A DNA stretch of 64,000 nt from an uncultured Nitrospirales bacterium (GCA_958295805.1 OY282373.1:219001-283000), one strand, 5' to 3'; counted from the stretch's first letter, positions 32,433 through 41,511 are shown. A program made the numbers and translations. The notes: generated from the letters alone by a model not told the origin.

Positions 32433-32635
32433 TTTTCCTTGAATACGTCCTTCATTGGTATCGCTTCAAGATGACCTGCTCGATACGCACGTAGCCGCTT
32501 TTCCGCTTCCTCGGCCCATATTGCGTCAAGCGACGTATCCGGTTCGTCAAGACTTCTCAAAATACCTTCGACGACTGAAAACCTTTCATCCGGCCTGAGA
32601 GCCAAGGCTTGTTCGAGTACTTCTTTGCTATCCAT
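32429..32635 (-). CDS. Addiction-module antitoxin (TIGR02574-like)
   Basis: The 68-residue acidic protein MDSKEVLEQALALRPDERFSVVEGILRSLDEPD..WAEEAEKRLRAYRAG matches the small antitoxins that precede ParE/RelE toxins (putative addiction-module component family). It should neutralise the toxin and bind its own promoter. It overlaps the toxin gene by 4 bp. Confidence 0.9.
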   Translation of the reverse strand: MDSKEVLEQALALRPDERFSVVEGILRSLDEPDTSLDAIWAEEAEKRLRAYRAGHLEAIPMKDVFKEK

Positions 32636-32880
32636 CGAATGTCCCTCCAGTTTTCCGAAACATCATGGATCAAGGATGTAGCTGATATCGATAACGTGTG
32701 CTGGTCCAGTAGAGATGAGAAATCAGATGGCCCGGGGTTGGCAAAATACGGCATGGGAGTCATGAGTTGCAACACCCGGACGTTTTCAACCGTCTCTCGT
32801 CAGGTTTTCTGCCATCGTGTCCCCGTAGGAACGTCACGAGTTGACAGAGCATCAAAAATAGTCGAAAAAGACGGTCGGAA

Positions 32881-32956
32881 GCGCCCGTAGCTCAATGGAT
32901 AGAGCATCAGACTTCGGATCTGAGGGTTGGGGGTTCGACTCCCTCCGGGCGCGCCA
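32881..32956 (+). tRNA. tRNA-Arg (anticodon TCG)
   Basis: A full cloverleaf can be folded: acceptor GCGCCCG/CGGGCGC, D-arm GCTCAATGGATAGAGC, anticodon stem-loop TCAGA-CTTCGGA-TCTGA with anticodon TCG, T-arm GGGGGTTCGACTCCC, discriminator G and an encoded CCA. It reads CGA codons. It lies at the edge of an accessory region with decayed genes and TA modules, a common integration position. Confidence 0.95.
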
Positions 32957-33016
32957 TCGTGTTAGGAGATGGTAACATGCCAAGATGACCGTTCACGACT
33001 CAATGCGTCGCGACAG

Positions 33017-33306
33017 TCACTGCGTCGGCTGGCTGATTTTGGAAAGTAACCCGGCTTTGAATGGAAATCGCTCTGGACGCTCAATGATTTCTTGCGATAA
33101 GTCAACGTCAAGGTCGGGCCAATAGAATGCCCAGGTGAGTGTTCTTCAACGTTGACAAGCGACTTCACCGCTTGCTCTTGAAACCACGGAAAATCTTCAC
33201 AAGACAGATATATCTCTTTGTCGTGCGCCAAAAACCACAAGCCTTGGGCTGAGACGTTGATCACACCAACCGCCGAAGTGTGTTTGCCATGCGCTGCTAC
33301 GCTCAT
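33017..33306 (-). pseudogene. DUF2442 protein, frameshifted
   Basis: The minus-strand frame starts MSVAAHGKHTSAVGVINVSAQGLWFLAHDKEIYLSCEDFPWF and runs to VNVEEHSPGH, a DUF2442 pattern (YLSFEEFPWF, EEPSPGHLYWPDLDVDL in relatives). After GH, near 33130, one base appears missing. The next frame reads YWPDLDVDLSQEIIERPERFPFKAG and stops at 33017. The family is a partner of DUF4160 in TA-like pairs; no intact DUF4160 gene is seen. The gene is probably dead. Confidence 0.65.
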
Positions 33307-33485
33307 CGTAGTGCCTCTCTATGAGTGACTCAATATCGTGAATTTGCCTTCGCAGTATAGCGAAAGTTTTTGGCCAATTAGTAGCACAATATTGCTTAGT
33401 CATTTCGTGTACTTACAATAAAACCATTTCATTATCCGAGAAGAGAGAGCTTTTATATTTATTTTTATGCCCATGAACCCTAGTT

Positions 33486-33761
33486 TCATCTCCAATATTT
33501 CTTCCTGATTTCGCACAGATGCTTTGCAATGGTTGAGCTATATGGTGATGTCGAAAATTGCGAATATAACGGACAGTCCAAATAGTGAAGCGGTGAAACG
33601 GAAGCCCAACACCATCTCCAATCGTTGGGAAATGCTTCTTGCTCAAGCCTCGTGTGAGCCATCTGTTTATCAATTTCATCGGTGTATCGGTACAGATGAT
33701 TTGCAAACAATCCAAAGAAATCAAATGACACTTCCGGGTAAAAGTTCCTGAATCCCCACAC
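33486..33761 (-). CDS. Hypothetical ORF, possibly a gene remnant
   Basis: The 91-residue frame MWGFRNFYPEVSFDFFGLFANHLYRYTDEIDKQMAHTR has protein-like composition in its first half. The second half (from about VSPLHYLDCPLYSQF) is less convincing, and an overlapping frame (33413-33841) competes. No family recognised. It may be a fragment of a larger, decayed gene. Confidence 0.3.
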   Translation of the reverse strand: MWGFRNFYPEVSFDFFGLFANHLYRYTDEIDKQMAHTRLEQEAFPNDWRWCWASVSPLHYLDCPLYSQFSTSPYSSTIAKHLCEIRKKYWR

Positions 33762-33841
33762 GTCTTTCTCGTTACCTCATACGCTTGTCTCGTGCTCTGC
33801 AATAACAGGAACGACATGACTTCCCGCCCATAATGTATCAA

Positions 33842-34914
33842 GTTCTTGAATTTTTCCGGCGAGATCTACGTGATCATGCCCTTTTGGTCAAGCAGACAAA
33901 GACTGTGATAATACCTTAGACACACTTATGAACGTTAGCGTACGGGCAACGTGGCGAAACTCCAGCCGCTCTACTTAACCCCGTATACCAATCCAAATCT
34001 AGGTTGATGTCTGCCACCTTTCAAACCTTCCGTTTGGAGAATTTAACTCTAGTCTCAAAAACACCTTTGTCTACTCTATAAACTGGACGCGACGGTCAAA
34101 TAAAATAGAGAATCTTCACTCACCCCTGTTTTTGAGTGAGGAGAAAAGTCTCTAGTCAAGATTCAATTGAGTTTCTACTACGTCTCATGAAAGCCAAGTT
34201 ATGATAAGGCTTATGATAAGCATAAAGATGAGATCGCCGAGGTTTGTGCCGATATAGTCCCCCAACAATTAGGGAGTAGGAAAAACAAAATCACTACTGT
34301 GGTGGCCAAACTGTTTCAAGTCTCTTCCGTAATACGGTTTCTACTCGTTTAGACAACAGATAAAGAGAGGAGGAGAATAAATCGGCATTTGATGGGATCG
34401 TCCAGCCCCTTGGCTGCATCCAAAGATCAGTATTCTCTGGGTAAAAAGTGAGTTGACGTAGAATTGTCTAGGAAAAGTTTTATAATCTGTCGGTCCCGAT
34501 TCATAGAATCGCTCCCGATATTCATGATAGGGCGGGTCGTGCGGCGACCAACTTCATGGAGAAGACGGTATGTTCTATAAGTTCTACAATTGCCCCTGAT
34601 TCAACTGTCCTTGAAGGTTAATTTTCTAAAAGAAGAACCTGACTTGCTGTTACATAGGAAATCACCTCATAGCGAGTTTGCTGGCCAAGTTCTTTGGGAA
34701 TTCTTAGTATTCAAAGGATCCTTCCCCGAAATCGGCATTGATAGTAAAGCCTTTCCAAAAGGTTCAAAACAGTGCAAAGCCAAAGCCACCACCCATTTAG
34801 AAAATTCCAAGGCTTTTGTTTTTACTTGAAATTCCCTATCAGTCTCTTCTGATGACATGAAAAAATCGTTTGGATATTCCATTTAGCTTCATCTAGAAAA
34901 TCAGAGAAATTCTC
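33842..34914. other. About 1.1 kb with no supported gene
   Basis: The stretch is more AT-rich than the rest of the window and holds only short, unconvincing frames (for example 34590-34829 and its antisense 34667-34882). A frame YDKHKDEIAEVCADIVPQQL near 34213 looks protein-like for about 40 codons without a start, possibly a gene remnant. I see no tRNA, transposase or clear terminator. Confidence 0.5.
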
Positions 34915-35256
34915 CTACGTGAGTTTTAATAACAGTTGAATCTTTGCACGAACTCTGTTCACAACGTCATGACTTACCTCGCCTTTTTTCCGTGCATGAC
35001 GCACGCTCCAATCAAGGCTCTTGACTTGGTCGGCCAACACAACCCCTTGTATGGTTTTATGCTGAAGTTCAACTTCAAAGGGAAAGCCTTTGGCGCGACT
35101 GGTGAGAGGAACACAGACCAAAAGCTTGGTTTTGCGATTATAAAGTTTTGGTGACAATACCAGGGCCGGTCGATGCCCAGCTTGCTCATGTCCCGCTGAT
35201 GGATCAAAATCTAACCAGATGATATCGCCGATGTCCGGTACATACGGTGATGCCAT
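34915..35256 (-). CDS. MazF/PemK-family mRNA interferase toxin
   Basis: The 113-residue protein begins MASPYVPDIGDIIWLDFDPSAGHEQAGHRPALVLSP, the MazF signature with the conserved GHEQAGHRPALVLS and the later VPLTSRAKGFPFEVEL and VLADQVKSLDW. MazF-family toxins cleave single-stranded mRNA at short motifs. Its start shares the last base of the mazE stop region (35256), so the pair is one operon. Confidence 0.93.
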   Translation of the reverse strand: MASPYVPDIGDIIWLDFDPSAGHEQAGHRPALVLSPKLYNRKTKLLVCVPLTSRAKGFPFEVELQHKTIQGVVLADQVKSLDWSVRHARKKGEVSHDVVNRVRAKIQLLLKLT

Positions 35257-35495
35257 TACAGTAATTCTTTCCCTACGGGCGAACCAAAATCTATTTCGTG
35301 GTGGACATTTTCCGGTGTGATTTTCTCCAGTAGTCCATCAAGGTCATCCTCTTCAATAGCAGGATCAAGCACAATTTTACGGCCTTCTACGCGAATCTTG
35401 ACACGCTGTTCAATGCCGACTTGGGCCGCATTCACGACTTTGGCGGGAAGACGGACAGCCGCGCTGTTTCCCCATTTTTTTACAGTAATTTGCAT
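35256..35495 (-). CDS. MazE-family antitoxin
   Basis: The 79-residue AbrB-fold protein MQITVKKWGNSAAVRLPAKVVNAAQVGIEQRVKIRVEGRKIVL is typical MazE: an N-terminal swapped-hairpin DNA-binding domain, then an acidic tail (EEDDLDGLLEKITPENVHHE) that would wrap MazF. It should repress its own promoter. It overlaps the toxin gene by one base. Confidence 0.93.
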   Translation of the reverse strand: MQITVKKWGNSAAVRLPAKVVNAAQVGIEQRVKIRVEGRKIVLDPAIEEDDLDGLLEKITPENVHHEIDFGSPVGKELL

Positions 35496-35669
35496 GACAA
35501 CCCTTCCTGTTAATGTATGAACGTAAATAGATACACTGTTTTAACGGTCAATCCAAGCATGTTGTAAAATCCGATGAATCACAGTGCTACGGACGCACCC
35601 GCAGACTACGGGATACCGTTTGGATTTTTGTAGATTGTTTTGCAGAAGCTTAAACTCTTATCGGGAAAA

Positions 35670-35993
35670 TCATCTGCCGCCTAGCCTCGTTGTAGGGACG
35701 TAAGACGTCACCTTGATCTTTCGTGCTTGCCGTCGCATTTCGTTGGCATCGTGCCACGCCTGCATTCTCAAGAGCATATCCATATTCAAATTGAAGGCCT
35801 TTTCCATCCGTAAGGCCATTTCGGGTGAGAGCGCGGCTTTTTCATTCAACAAATCGGAAAGGGTCGCTCGCCGCACGCCCAACACGTCAGCGGCTTCCGT
35901 AACGCTTAAGCCTAGTTCGTCGATGATTTCCGTTCTGATAAACGCGCCCGGATGGGACGGTTTCATGCCGATCTTGATGGGGTTTTTCTTCAT
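35670..35993 (-). CDS. HigA-family antitoxin (HTH/Xre)
   Basis: The ATG at 35993 gives 107 residues: MKKNPIKIGMKPSHPGAFIRTEIIDELGLSVTEAADVLGVRRATLSDLLNEKAALSPEMALRMEKAFN, the VapI/HigA pattern with its HTH (VTEAADVLGVRRATLSDLL). Its usual HigB toxin partner would lie just upstream, but only about 65 bp separate it from hpt. In another frame these bases read DLAVALGMDIDLLDLKDDH, perhaps a HigB C-terminal remnant. It is therefore a solitary antitoxin. Confidence 0.85.
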   Translation of the reverse strand: MKKNPIKIGMKPSHPGAFIRTEIIDELGLSVTEAADVLGVRRATLSDLLNEKAALSPEMALRMEKAFNLNMDMLLRMQAWHDANEMRRQARKIKVTSYVPTTRLGGR

Positions 35994-36057
35994 CAGTGAT
36001 CGTCCTTCAAATCCAGTAAGTCTATATCCATTCCTAGTGCCACTGCCAAGTCGAGGG

Positions 36058-36591
36058 TTATGTGGGTTCGTCAACAGCATCAATCAATTTGTGGATGTCG
36101 CGGAGGTTGCGATATGCGCCGTTGTAGTCGAGGCCGTAGCCAACGACGAACGTATCAGGGACGTTGAACCCGGTATAGGTGACGGTCACGTCTTCGACTC
36201 GTCGCGAGGGTTTATTGAGCAACGCGCAGACTTTCACGGATGCTGCACCAAGCTTGGTCAGTGCCTTGATGAGCGCCGAGACCGTCGCACCAGTATCGAC
36301 CATGTCTTCCACGATCAACAACGGCTTCCCCTCAACACGCTCACGAGAAGGCAGCCACGCGATGTTCAATGCCGTCGCTTCGGTCCCGTTGTAGCTTGAA
36401 GCGCGCACCGTGGTGACATTAATTGATCCAGGCAGCGCGCGGATCAAGTCGGCGAGAAAGCACACGGCGCCGTCCATGACGCCGACGAGGAGGAGATCAG
36501 AGAGATCGTGATCCTTGGCGATCTTTGTTGCGATCTTCTGAACCGCGTGTGCGATCTCACTCTCCGATATCAGGATGTCTCCAGGTCTCAT
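36058..36591 (-). CDS. hpt: Hypoxanthine phosphoribosyltransferase
   Basis: The ATG at 36591 (MRPGDILISESEIAHAVQKIA) gives 177 residues; six upstream codons were excluded. The PRPP motif LLIVEDMVDTGATV and the family LLLVGVMDGAVCFLADLI and VVGYGLDYNGAYRNL are clear. It salvages hypoxanthine/guanine to IMP/GMP. It is divergent from the symporter gene. Confidence 0.93.
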   Translation of the reverse strand: MRPGDILISESEIAHAVQKIATKIAKDHDLSDLLLVGVMDGAVCFLADLIRALPGSINVTTVRASSYNGTEATALNIAWLPSRERVEGKPLLIVEDMVDTGATVSALIKALTKLGAASVKVCALLNKPSRRVEDVTVTYTGFNVPDTFVVGYGLDYNGAYRNLRDIHKLIDAVDEPT

Positions 36592-36782
36592 CAAGACTCC
36601 CCTGCCCACCGTGTTCCCGAATCCCTAGTTTTGCTGCAAAAGACTTCCTACGGCCACGGCTGACAACCAGACACGTTCCCCGACCGTCCAAATGCTATCA
36701 TCATTTATTCTTTGAGCGAAACAGCCACAGACATCTACACTTTGAGCATCTTCCTCCAGTCGTCGAGAAAGGAATCAGCACC

Positions 36783-38339
36783 GTGATCGACGCCATCATT
36801 ATCGCGAGCTATTTCCTCATCATTCTGCTCATTGGCCTTCGGTCACGGCGCAAGGCCAAAGGCGTTTCCGTGAACGAGTATTTCTTAAGTTCGCGTAGCC
36901 TGCGGTGGCCCACCATAGCCATGTCCACGATCGGCACGAACATTCACGCCGGCCATTTTCTGGGGATGATGGGTTCGGCGTACCTGTACGGTCTGGCCCA
37001 GGCCAATTTCGAGATCAATGCGATTTTCGGCATTCTCGTGGCCGCGTTTGTCTTCGTCCCCTTCTATCTGAAACACAGAGTCATGACCATCTCGCAGTTT
37101 TTTGAAGAAAAATTCGGCCCCCGCGTGGCGCTGACCTACTCCCTGTTGAGCATCGCCCTGTTTGCCACGGTGTACGTCGGCGCGGCCCTGTTTTGGGGAG
37201 CCTATGCCGTCAACGCCGTGTTTGGCGATCACCTGCACTTCATCAGTGACCATGCGGTGATGAGGGTGGCCGTGATCCTCGTCCTGTTAGGGGCGTTTTC
37301 AGCGACCTACACGCTCTTGGGTGGGCTCACGGCCGTTGTGCGGACGGACGTCGTGCAATGTCTCCTGTTGATGCTGGGCGGGGTCATGCTCTTGTATCTT
37401 TCCCTGACGGAAGTGGGAGGCTGGGGGCAGTTGTACGAGAAGACGCCTCAATTGATGCACCTCCACCTTCCGGCGGATCATCCGACGTTACCGTGGACGG
37501 CCATCTTCGGCATGTTGCTGCTCAACCTCAACTACTGGGGGTGCAATCAGGTCATCCTCCAGCGAGCCTTGGCTGCAAAGAATTTACGAGAAGCCCAGAT
37601 CGGGCTGTTGGTAGGGGGCGTACTCAAATACCTCATGGCCGCGATGATTATTCTCCCTGGCGTAGCCCTTGCCGGCCTGTTACTCGACCGTCCGCTTCAA
37701 GACCCCGACCAGAGTTATATCGTCTTGATTGACAGGCTCCTCCCCACGGGTTTAAGGGGACTCATCCTTGTGGGGCTGTTTGCCTCGTTGATGAGTTCGG
37801 TGGATTCCATGTTTCACTCCTTATCGACGTTGTGGTCCATCGACGTCTACAAACGATATCTCAATCCGACGGCCAGCGATCAACGGGTCGTCAGAGTCGG
37901 CCAATGGACCATCGTGGTGTGCCTGATGACCGGAATCCTGTTCGGCTTCCTGCAACTGTACGTCAAATATCAGGACCAGGGCTTTGCCTTGACTCATTGG
38001 TTTAACGACGTGTCGTACTATATTAAGAATGGCTTTGTAGTTTTGATTAGTGCGGCGGTGTTTTTGGTCAAGCCGTCTCCGAAGCTCGTGTTCTATGCGC
38101 TCTTCTTGAGTATCGCGGTATCCCTGGGTCTGAAATGGATCGTTCCCGATCTGGCGTACTTTAACCGCGCCCTGTTGACCATCGTGTTGACCTTTGCGGT
38201 GGTGGCGATTCCCACGGTGATAAAAAACGGGTGGCGCATCAATGTGCGCAACCTTGTGCAAATTGCCAGCCCGAACGTCGGATACTGTGCCCTCGGCCTG
38301 GGCGTTTCCTTAATTGCCGTACACGTGTTTTTTCACTGA
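36783..38339 (+). CDS. Sodium:solute symporter (SSS family)
   Basis: A GTG start at 36783, preceded by GAAAGGAA, gives 518 residues with about 13-14 membrane segments. The frame is open upstream across hpt, but those codons are antisense and were excluded. Typical SSS features are the first segment VIDAIIIASYFLIILLIGL, EYFLSSRSLRWPTIAMSTIGTNIHAGHFLGMMGSAYLYG, and FASLMSSVDSMFHSLSTLWSIDVYKR, which contains the sodium-site-like SSVDS. The solute (sugar or similar) cannot be told. Confidence 0.9.
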   Translation: MIDAIIIASYFLIILLIGLRSRRKAKGVSVNEYFLSSRSLRWPTIAMSTIGTNIHAGHFLGMMGSAYLYGLAQANFEINAIFGILVAAFVFVPFYLKHRVMTISQFFEEKFGPRVALTYSLLSIALFATVYVGAALFWGAYAVNAVFGDHLHFISDHAVMRVAVILVLLGAFSATYTLLGGLTAVVRTDVVQCLLLMLGGVMLLYLSLTEVGGWGQLYEKTPQLMHLHLPADHPTLPWTAIFGMLLLNLNYWGCNQVILQRALAAKNLREAQIGLLVGGVLKYLMAAMIILPGVALAGLLLDRPLQDPDQSYIVLIDRLLPTGLRGLILVGLFASLMSSVDSMFHSLSTLWSIDVYKRYLNPTASDQRVVRVGQWTIVVCLMTGILFGFLQLYVKYQDQGFALTHWFNDVSYYIKNGFVVLISAAVFLVKPSPKLVFYALFLSIAVSLGLKWIVPDLAYFNRALLTIVLTFAVVAIPTVIKNGWRINVRNLVQIASPNVGYCALGLGVSLIAVHVFFH

Positions 38340-38470
38340 GGTGTCGTCCCGTCCCCTTGTCGTCCCGTCCCCCTGTCATCCCGTCCTCTGTCATCCTGAG
38401 CGAAGCGAAGGATCTGCATTTTCAGTCAGAGATTCTTTCCCTCGAGCTATGCCCAGAATGACGAGTCGGT
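38340..38470. repeat. Dispersed repeat cluster after the symporter
   Basis: Four units related to GTCATCCCGTCCCC are followed by TCATCCTGAGCGAAGCGAAGGATCT, the CTTCGCTCAGGATGA family inverted. They occupy most of the ~300-bp gap before the hydrolase gene. Confidence 0.6.
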
Positions 38471-38645
38471 GTAACGTTCATACTGACCCGTCCCCCTGCC
38501 GCCCTCTTCATCAATACCCATCATGGCAGTCTCTCCATTGTGAGACAGACCGTTTTTCGGTATAACGCCCTTCAGACGTGCCGGCGTGTCAACGTTGATT
38601 GGCATTCATTCCGATAATGCCACTCCCATGATGAAAGGAGCCACA

Positions 38646-39431
38646 ATGCGACAGTGTCTCGGATGGTTCATCCTGTTTCTCCTTTTCCCTTCCCCGGGCC
38701 TTGCCGAGGTTCAAACCAAGACGATTGCCTATCAACATGGAGACGTGCCACTCGAAGGCACGTTGGCCTGGGATGATGCACGGGCAGAACAACAACCCGG
38801 CGTCTTAGTGGTTCACGAATGGTGGGGATTGAATGACTATGCCCGTGACCGAGCCCGGCAACTTGCGGAACTCGGATATGTCGCCTTTGCCGTGGACATG
38901 TACGGAAACGGCCACGTCACCACGCATCCGGACCAGGCAAGCACCTGGGCCAAGCAGGTCCAAGCCGACGCAAATCAGTGGCAAGCCCGGGCGCTCAAAG
39001 GATTGGCCGTGCTTCGGAACCAGGATATGGTCGATCCGCAACGGTTGGCGGCGATTGGCTATTGCTTTGGCGGTTCCACGGTGCTTCAACTTGCCTACAG
39101 TGGGGCGGACGTGAAGGGGGTGGTCAGCTTTCACGGTGCGCTGCCGCTGCCGACGGACACACAAACCCAACGCACGAGAGCGAAATTACTGATTGCACAC
39201 GGCAATGCCGATCCATTTCTCAACGAGGAACACGTTCGCAAATTCCGCCGCGCGATGGATCGAGCGAACCTCGACTGGCACATGGTCCTGTACGCCGGCG
39301 CGCGGCACAGCTTCACCAATCCCGGTGCCGACGTGTATGGGATAGACGGCGTGCAGTACAACCAACCGGCCGATGAGCGGTCGTGGAAACACATGCAGCT
39401 ATTTTTCGATGAAATCTTTCACGGCCCCTGA
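38646..39431 (+). CDS. Dienelactone hydrolase-family protein, secreted
   Basis: The ATG at 38646 (after GAAAGGAGCC) gives 261 residues with a signal peptide MRQCLGWFILFLLFPSPGLA. The alpha/beta-hydrolase core has VLVVHEWWGLNDYARDRARQLAELGYVAFAVDMYG, the nucleophile elbow IGYCFGGSTV with a Cys, and a C-terminal His in GARHSFTNPGAD, giving a Cys-Asp-His triad. The natural substrate is unknown. Upstream ATGs (38586, 38628) have weaker sites. Confidence 0.92.
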   Translation: MRQCLGWFILFLLFPSPGLAEVQTKTIAYQHGDVPLEGTLAWDDARAEQQPGVLVVHEWWGLNDYARDRARQLAELGYVAFAVDMYGNGHVTTHPDQASTWAKQVQADANQWQARALKGLAVLRNQDMVDPQRLAAIGYCFGGSTVLQLAYSGADVKGVVSFHGALPLPTDTQTQRTRAKLLIAHGNADPFLNEEHVRKFRRAMDRANLDWHMVLYAGARHSFTNPGADVYGIDGVQYNQPADERSWKHMQLFFDEIFHGP

Positions 39432-39495
39432 CGGGCCGACTCGACGGGCCGTTATCCACTAATCACGTCAACCGGCAAACCTCTCGCCCTTGCCC

Positions 39496-40731
39496 ATGGA
39501 TTTATTTGACATCCTCGCCATTGTGCTCAGCCTGACCGCGGGATTCTCGTATCTCAACTATCGGTTCGTGGGATTACCCGTCACCATCGGCGTGATGGTG
39601 ATGGCCTTAGTGATTTCCCTGCTGCTGCAAGGGATCGATCTCCTGGGATTCCACCTGGAAGACCAAGCCGCCGGCTGGCTTCAATCCATCGACTTTAACA
39701 AGACGCTGCTTCACGGCATGTTGAGTTTTTTGCTCTTTGCAGGAGCCTTGCACGTCAATCTCAACGATCTCTTCAACCAGAAATGGGTCATCGGTTCGCT
39801 AGCCACCGTCGGAATCCTGCTCTCCACCGTGCTGGTCGGCACGTTCACGTATGGCGTGTTGACCATGATCGGCATTCCGCTTGACTATCTCTCCTGCCTC
39901 GTCTTTGGCGCGTTGATTTCCCCCACCGATCCCATTGCGGTGCTGAGCATCTTGAAAAATGCCAAAGCCCCGAAAAGTTTAGCCGTGAAGATTACCGGAG
40001 AATCGCTCTTTAACGATGGCGTCGGCGTCGTGGTTTTTCTCGTCCTCGTCGAATTGGCGGCCGGAACGCACGAACCCACCGTGACCCACGTCGTCGGCCT
40101 GTTCGCCCAAGAAGCCGTGGGCGGCATCGTCTTTGGATTCGGATTGGGCTATCTGACCTACCGGCTGCTCAAAAGCATCAACAACTATCAAGTCGAAGTG
40201 ATGCTCACCCTCGCCGCGGTGACCGGCGGTTATGCGCTGGCCAGTGCGCTCCACCTGTCCGGCCCCCTGGCCGTTGTCGTGGCCGGGTTGCTGGTGGGGA
40301 ATCACGGTCGGGTGTTGGGGATGTCGGACAAAACCCGGGAGCATCTGGATACGTTTTGGGAATTGGTTGATGAAATCTTGAACGCGGTCCTCTTTGTCCT
40401 GATCGGCCTGGAAGTGCTGGTTCTCACGTTCACCCAGCACGACCTCCTCGCCAGCGTGTTGATGATACCCCTCATTCTCCTGTCGCGGGCCGTGGCGATC
40501 GGACTGCCCATCGCGCTTCTGAGGCGCGTGCGATCATTCACCCCCGGAGCAACGTGGTTAATGACGTGGGGCGGCTTGCGCGGCGGAATCAGCGTAGCCC
40601 TGGCCCTGTCATTACCCCCTGGCCCAGACCGCGACATCATCCTGGCAATGACCTACGTCGCAGTCGTATTCTCCATCGTCGTCCAAGGCCTGACCATTGA
40701 AAAGCTGGTAAAATCCATGATCCCGCGGTGA
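39496..40731 (+). CDS. Na+/H+ antiporter, CPA1/NhaP type
   Basis: The ATG at 39496 (MDLFDILAIVLSLTAGFSYLNYRFVGLP) gives 411 residues; a TTG two codons earlier is an alternative. There are about 12 membrane segments, with ALISPTDPIAVLSILKNAKAPKSLAVKITGESLFNDGVGVVVFL-type sequence containing the ND pair of CPA1 antiporters, and TWGGLRGGISVALALSLP near the C-terminus. It exchanges Na+ (or K+) for H+ across the inner membrane. Its last 46 bp recur, imperfectly, at 41466-41511. Confidence 0.94.
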   Translation: MDLFDILAIVLSLTAGFSYLNYRFVGLPVTIGVMVMALVISLLLQGIDLLGFHLEDQAAGWLQSIDFNKTLLHGMLSFLLFAGALHVNLNDLFNQKWVIGSLATVGILLSTVLVGTFTYGVLTMIGIPLDYLSCLVFGALISPTDPIAVLSILKNAKAPKSLAVKITGESLFNDGVGVVVFLVLVELAAGTHEPTVTHVVGLFAQEAVGGIVFGFGLGYLTYRLLKSINNYQVEVMLTLAAVTGGYALASALHLSGPLAVVVAGLLVGNHGRVLGMSDKTREHLDTFWELVDEILNAVLFVLIGLEVLVLTFTQHDLLASVLMIPLILLSRAVAIGLPIALLRRVRSFTPGATWLMTWGGLRGGISVALALSLPPGPDRDIILAMTYVAVVFSIVVQGLTIEKLVKSMIPR

Positions 40732-40741
40732 GTGAAAGGGG
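40696..40741 (+). repeat. Direct repeat, copy 1 (3' end of the antiporter gene)
   Basis: 46 bp, from ATTGAAAAGCTGGTAAAAT to AGTGAAAGGGG, are repeated at 41466-41511 with four mismatches, offset by exactly 770 bp. The two copies bracket a DNA-binding-protein fragment. They look like attachment-site-like repeats or a local duplication. Confidence 0.75.
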
Positions 40742-40876
40742 AAAATCTTAAACAAGAATCAATTCTCATGCCAATGCGGATGACAGCCACAACACAAATC
40801 CAGCTACCGTGGCGAAATTGCTGAGCAAGCAACTCGGGATGCTGTTCGAGGCTACAACGAAACCCTTGCAAAATGT

Positions 40877-41035
40877 CATTCTGAGGTTCCCCTGAGCCTC
40901 GAAGGGCGAAGCGAAGAATCTGAGACTCTGTCGTGGGACGGGAGATTCTTCCTTTCGAGTCCCTTCGAGACTCAAGGGAACCTCAGTCCCAGCGTCGCAA
41001 CATGTCCTGAGCCTGCCGAAGGATGACAGAAAATG
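40877..41035. repeat. Dispersed repeat cluster
   Basis: The stretch holds CATTCTGAGG, CCTGAGCCTCGAAGGG, CGAGTCCCTTCGAGACTCAAGGGAACCTCAG and CCTGAGCCTGCCGAAGGATGACA units. These are the same families that appear inside yidC, rsmG, atpH and rluD. Confidence 0.65.
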
Positions 41036-41128
41036 GATTTTTGCAAAGGTCTCGCAACAGGGAAACAAGATATTTGATGTCGTTGTGTTTGACAGGCAGA
41101 TCGTGACCCGGATATAGCACCGCTCCCA

Positions 41129-41404
41129 GTGATCACAAAATGTGATCACCTCCAGAATCTCAAGTTCTTCAAAGCCCTGCCCCATGCCTTTACCGAACAC
41201 GGTGCGCTGATGGCCGCCAACGTGCTCAACAGCCCCGCCGCCGTCAGAATGAGCGTGTTTGTTATTCGAGCCTTCGTCAAACAACGGGAAACGCTGGCGA
41301 TCAACCAAGCTGTTCTGAGATGCCTAGCCGAAATGGATAAAAAGCTTCTCCTCCACGATTCCGCCCTGAGCGACATCTACAAAAAACTGCTCCCCCTGCT
41401 GTAA
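41129..41404 (+). pseudogene. ORF6N-type DNA-binding protein, C-terminal fragment
   Basis: The 91 codons NLKFFKALPHAFTEHGALMAANVLNSPAAVRMSVFVIRAFVKQRE..DKKLLLHDSALSDIYKKLLPLL match the C-terminal half of ORF6N-family proteins (phage-related DNA-binding proteins), which carry LPYAFTEHG and VRAFVKLRE. The N-terminal ORF6N domain is missing. It lies between the two copies of the antiporter-end repeat. Confidence 0.65.
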
Positions 41405-41465
41405 CCGCCGCCGAGCAAATCTCGGTGCATCATCGGATTTAGCCATCACCAAGACGAACCAGCAA

Positions 41466-41511
41466 ATTGAAAAGCTGGTAAAATTCTTGATCCCGCCTTG
41501 AGTGAAAGGGG
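41466..41511 (+). repeat. Direct repeat, copy 2
   Basis: Second copy of the 46-bp antiporter-end repeat (42 of 46 bases as at 40696-40741). It marks the left edge of the segment leading into the cas operon. Confidence 0.75.

Noticed and set aside
34453-34486. TTGACG...TATAAT promoter in the gene-poor region
   Set aside because: The spacing is 22 bp, too long for a sigma-70 promoter, and no gene follows.
36525-36782. Longer symporter start overlapping hpt
   Set aside because: The extra 86 residues are antisense to hpt and lack membrane character; GTG 36783 has a ribosome site.
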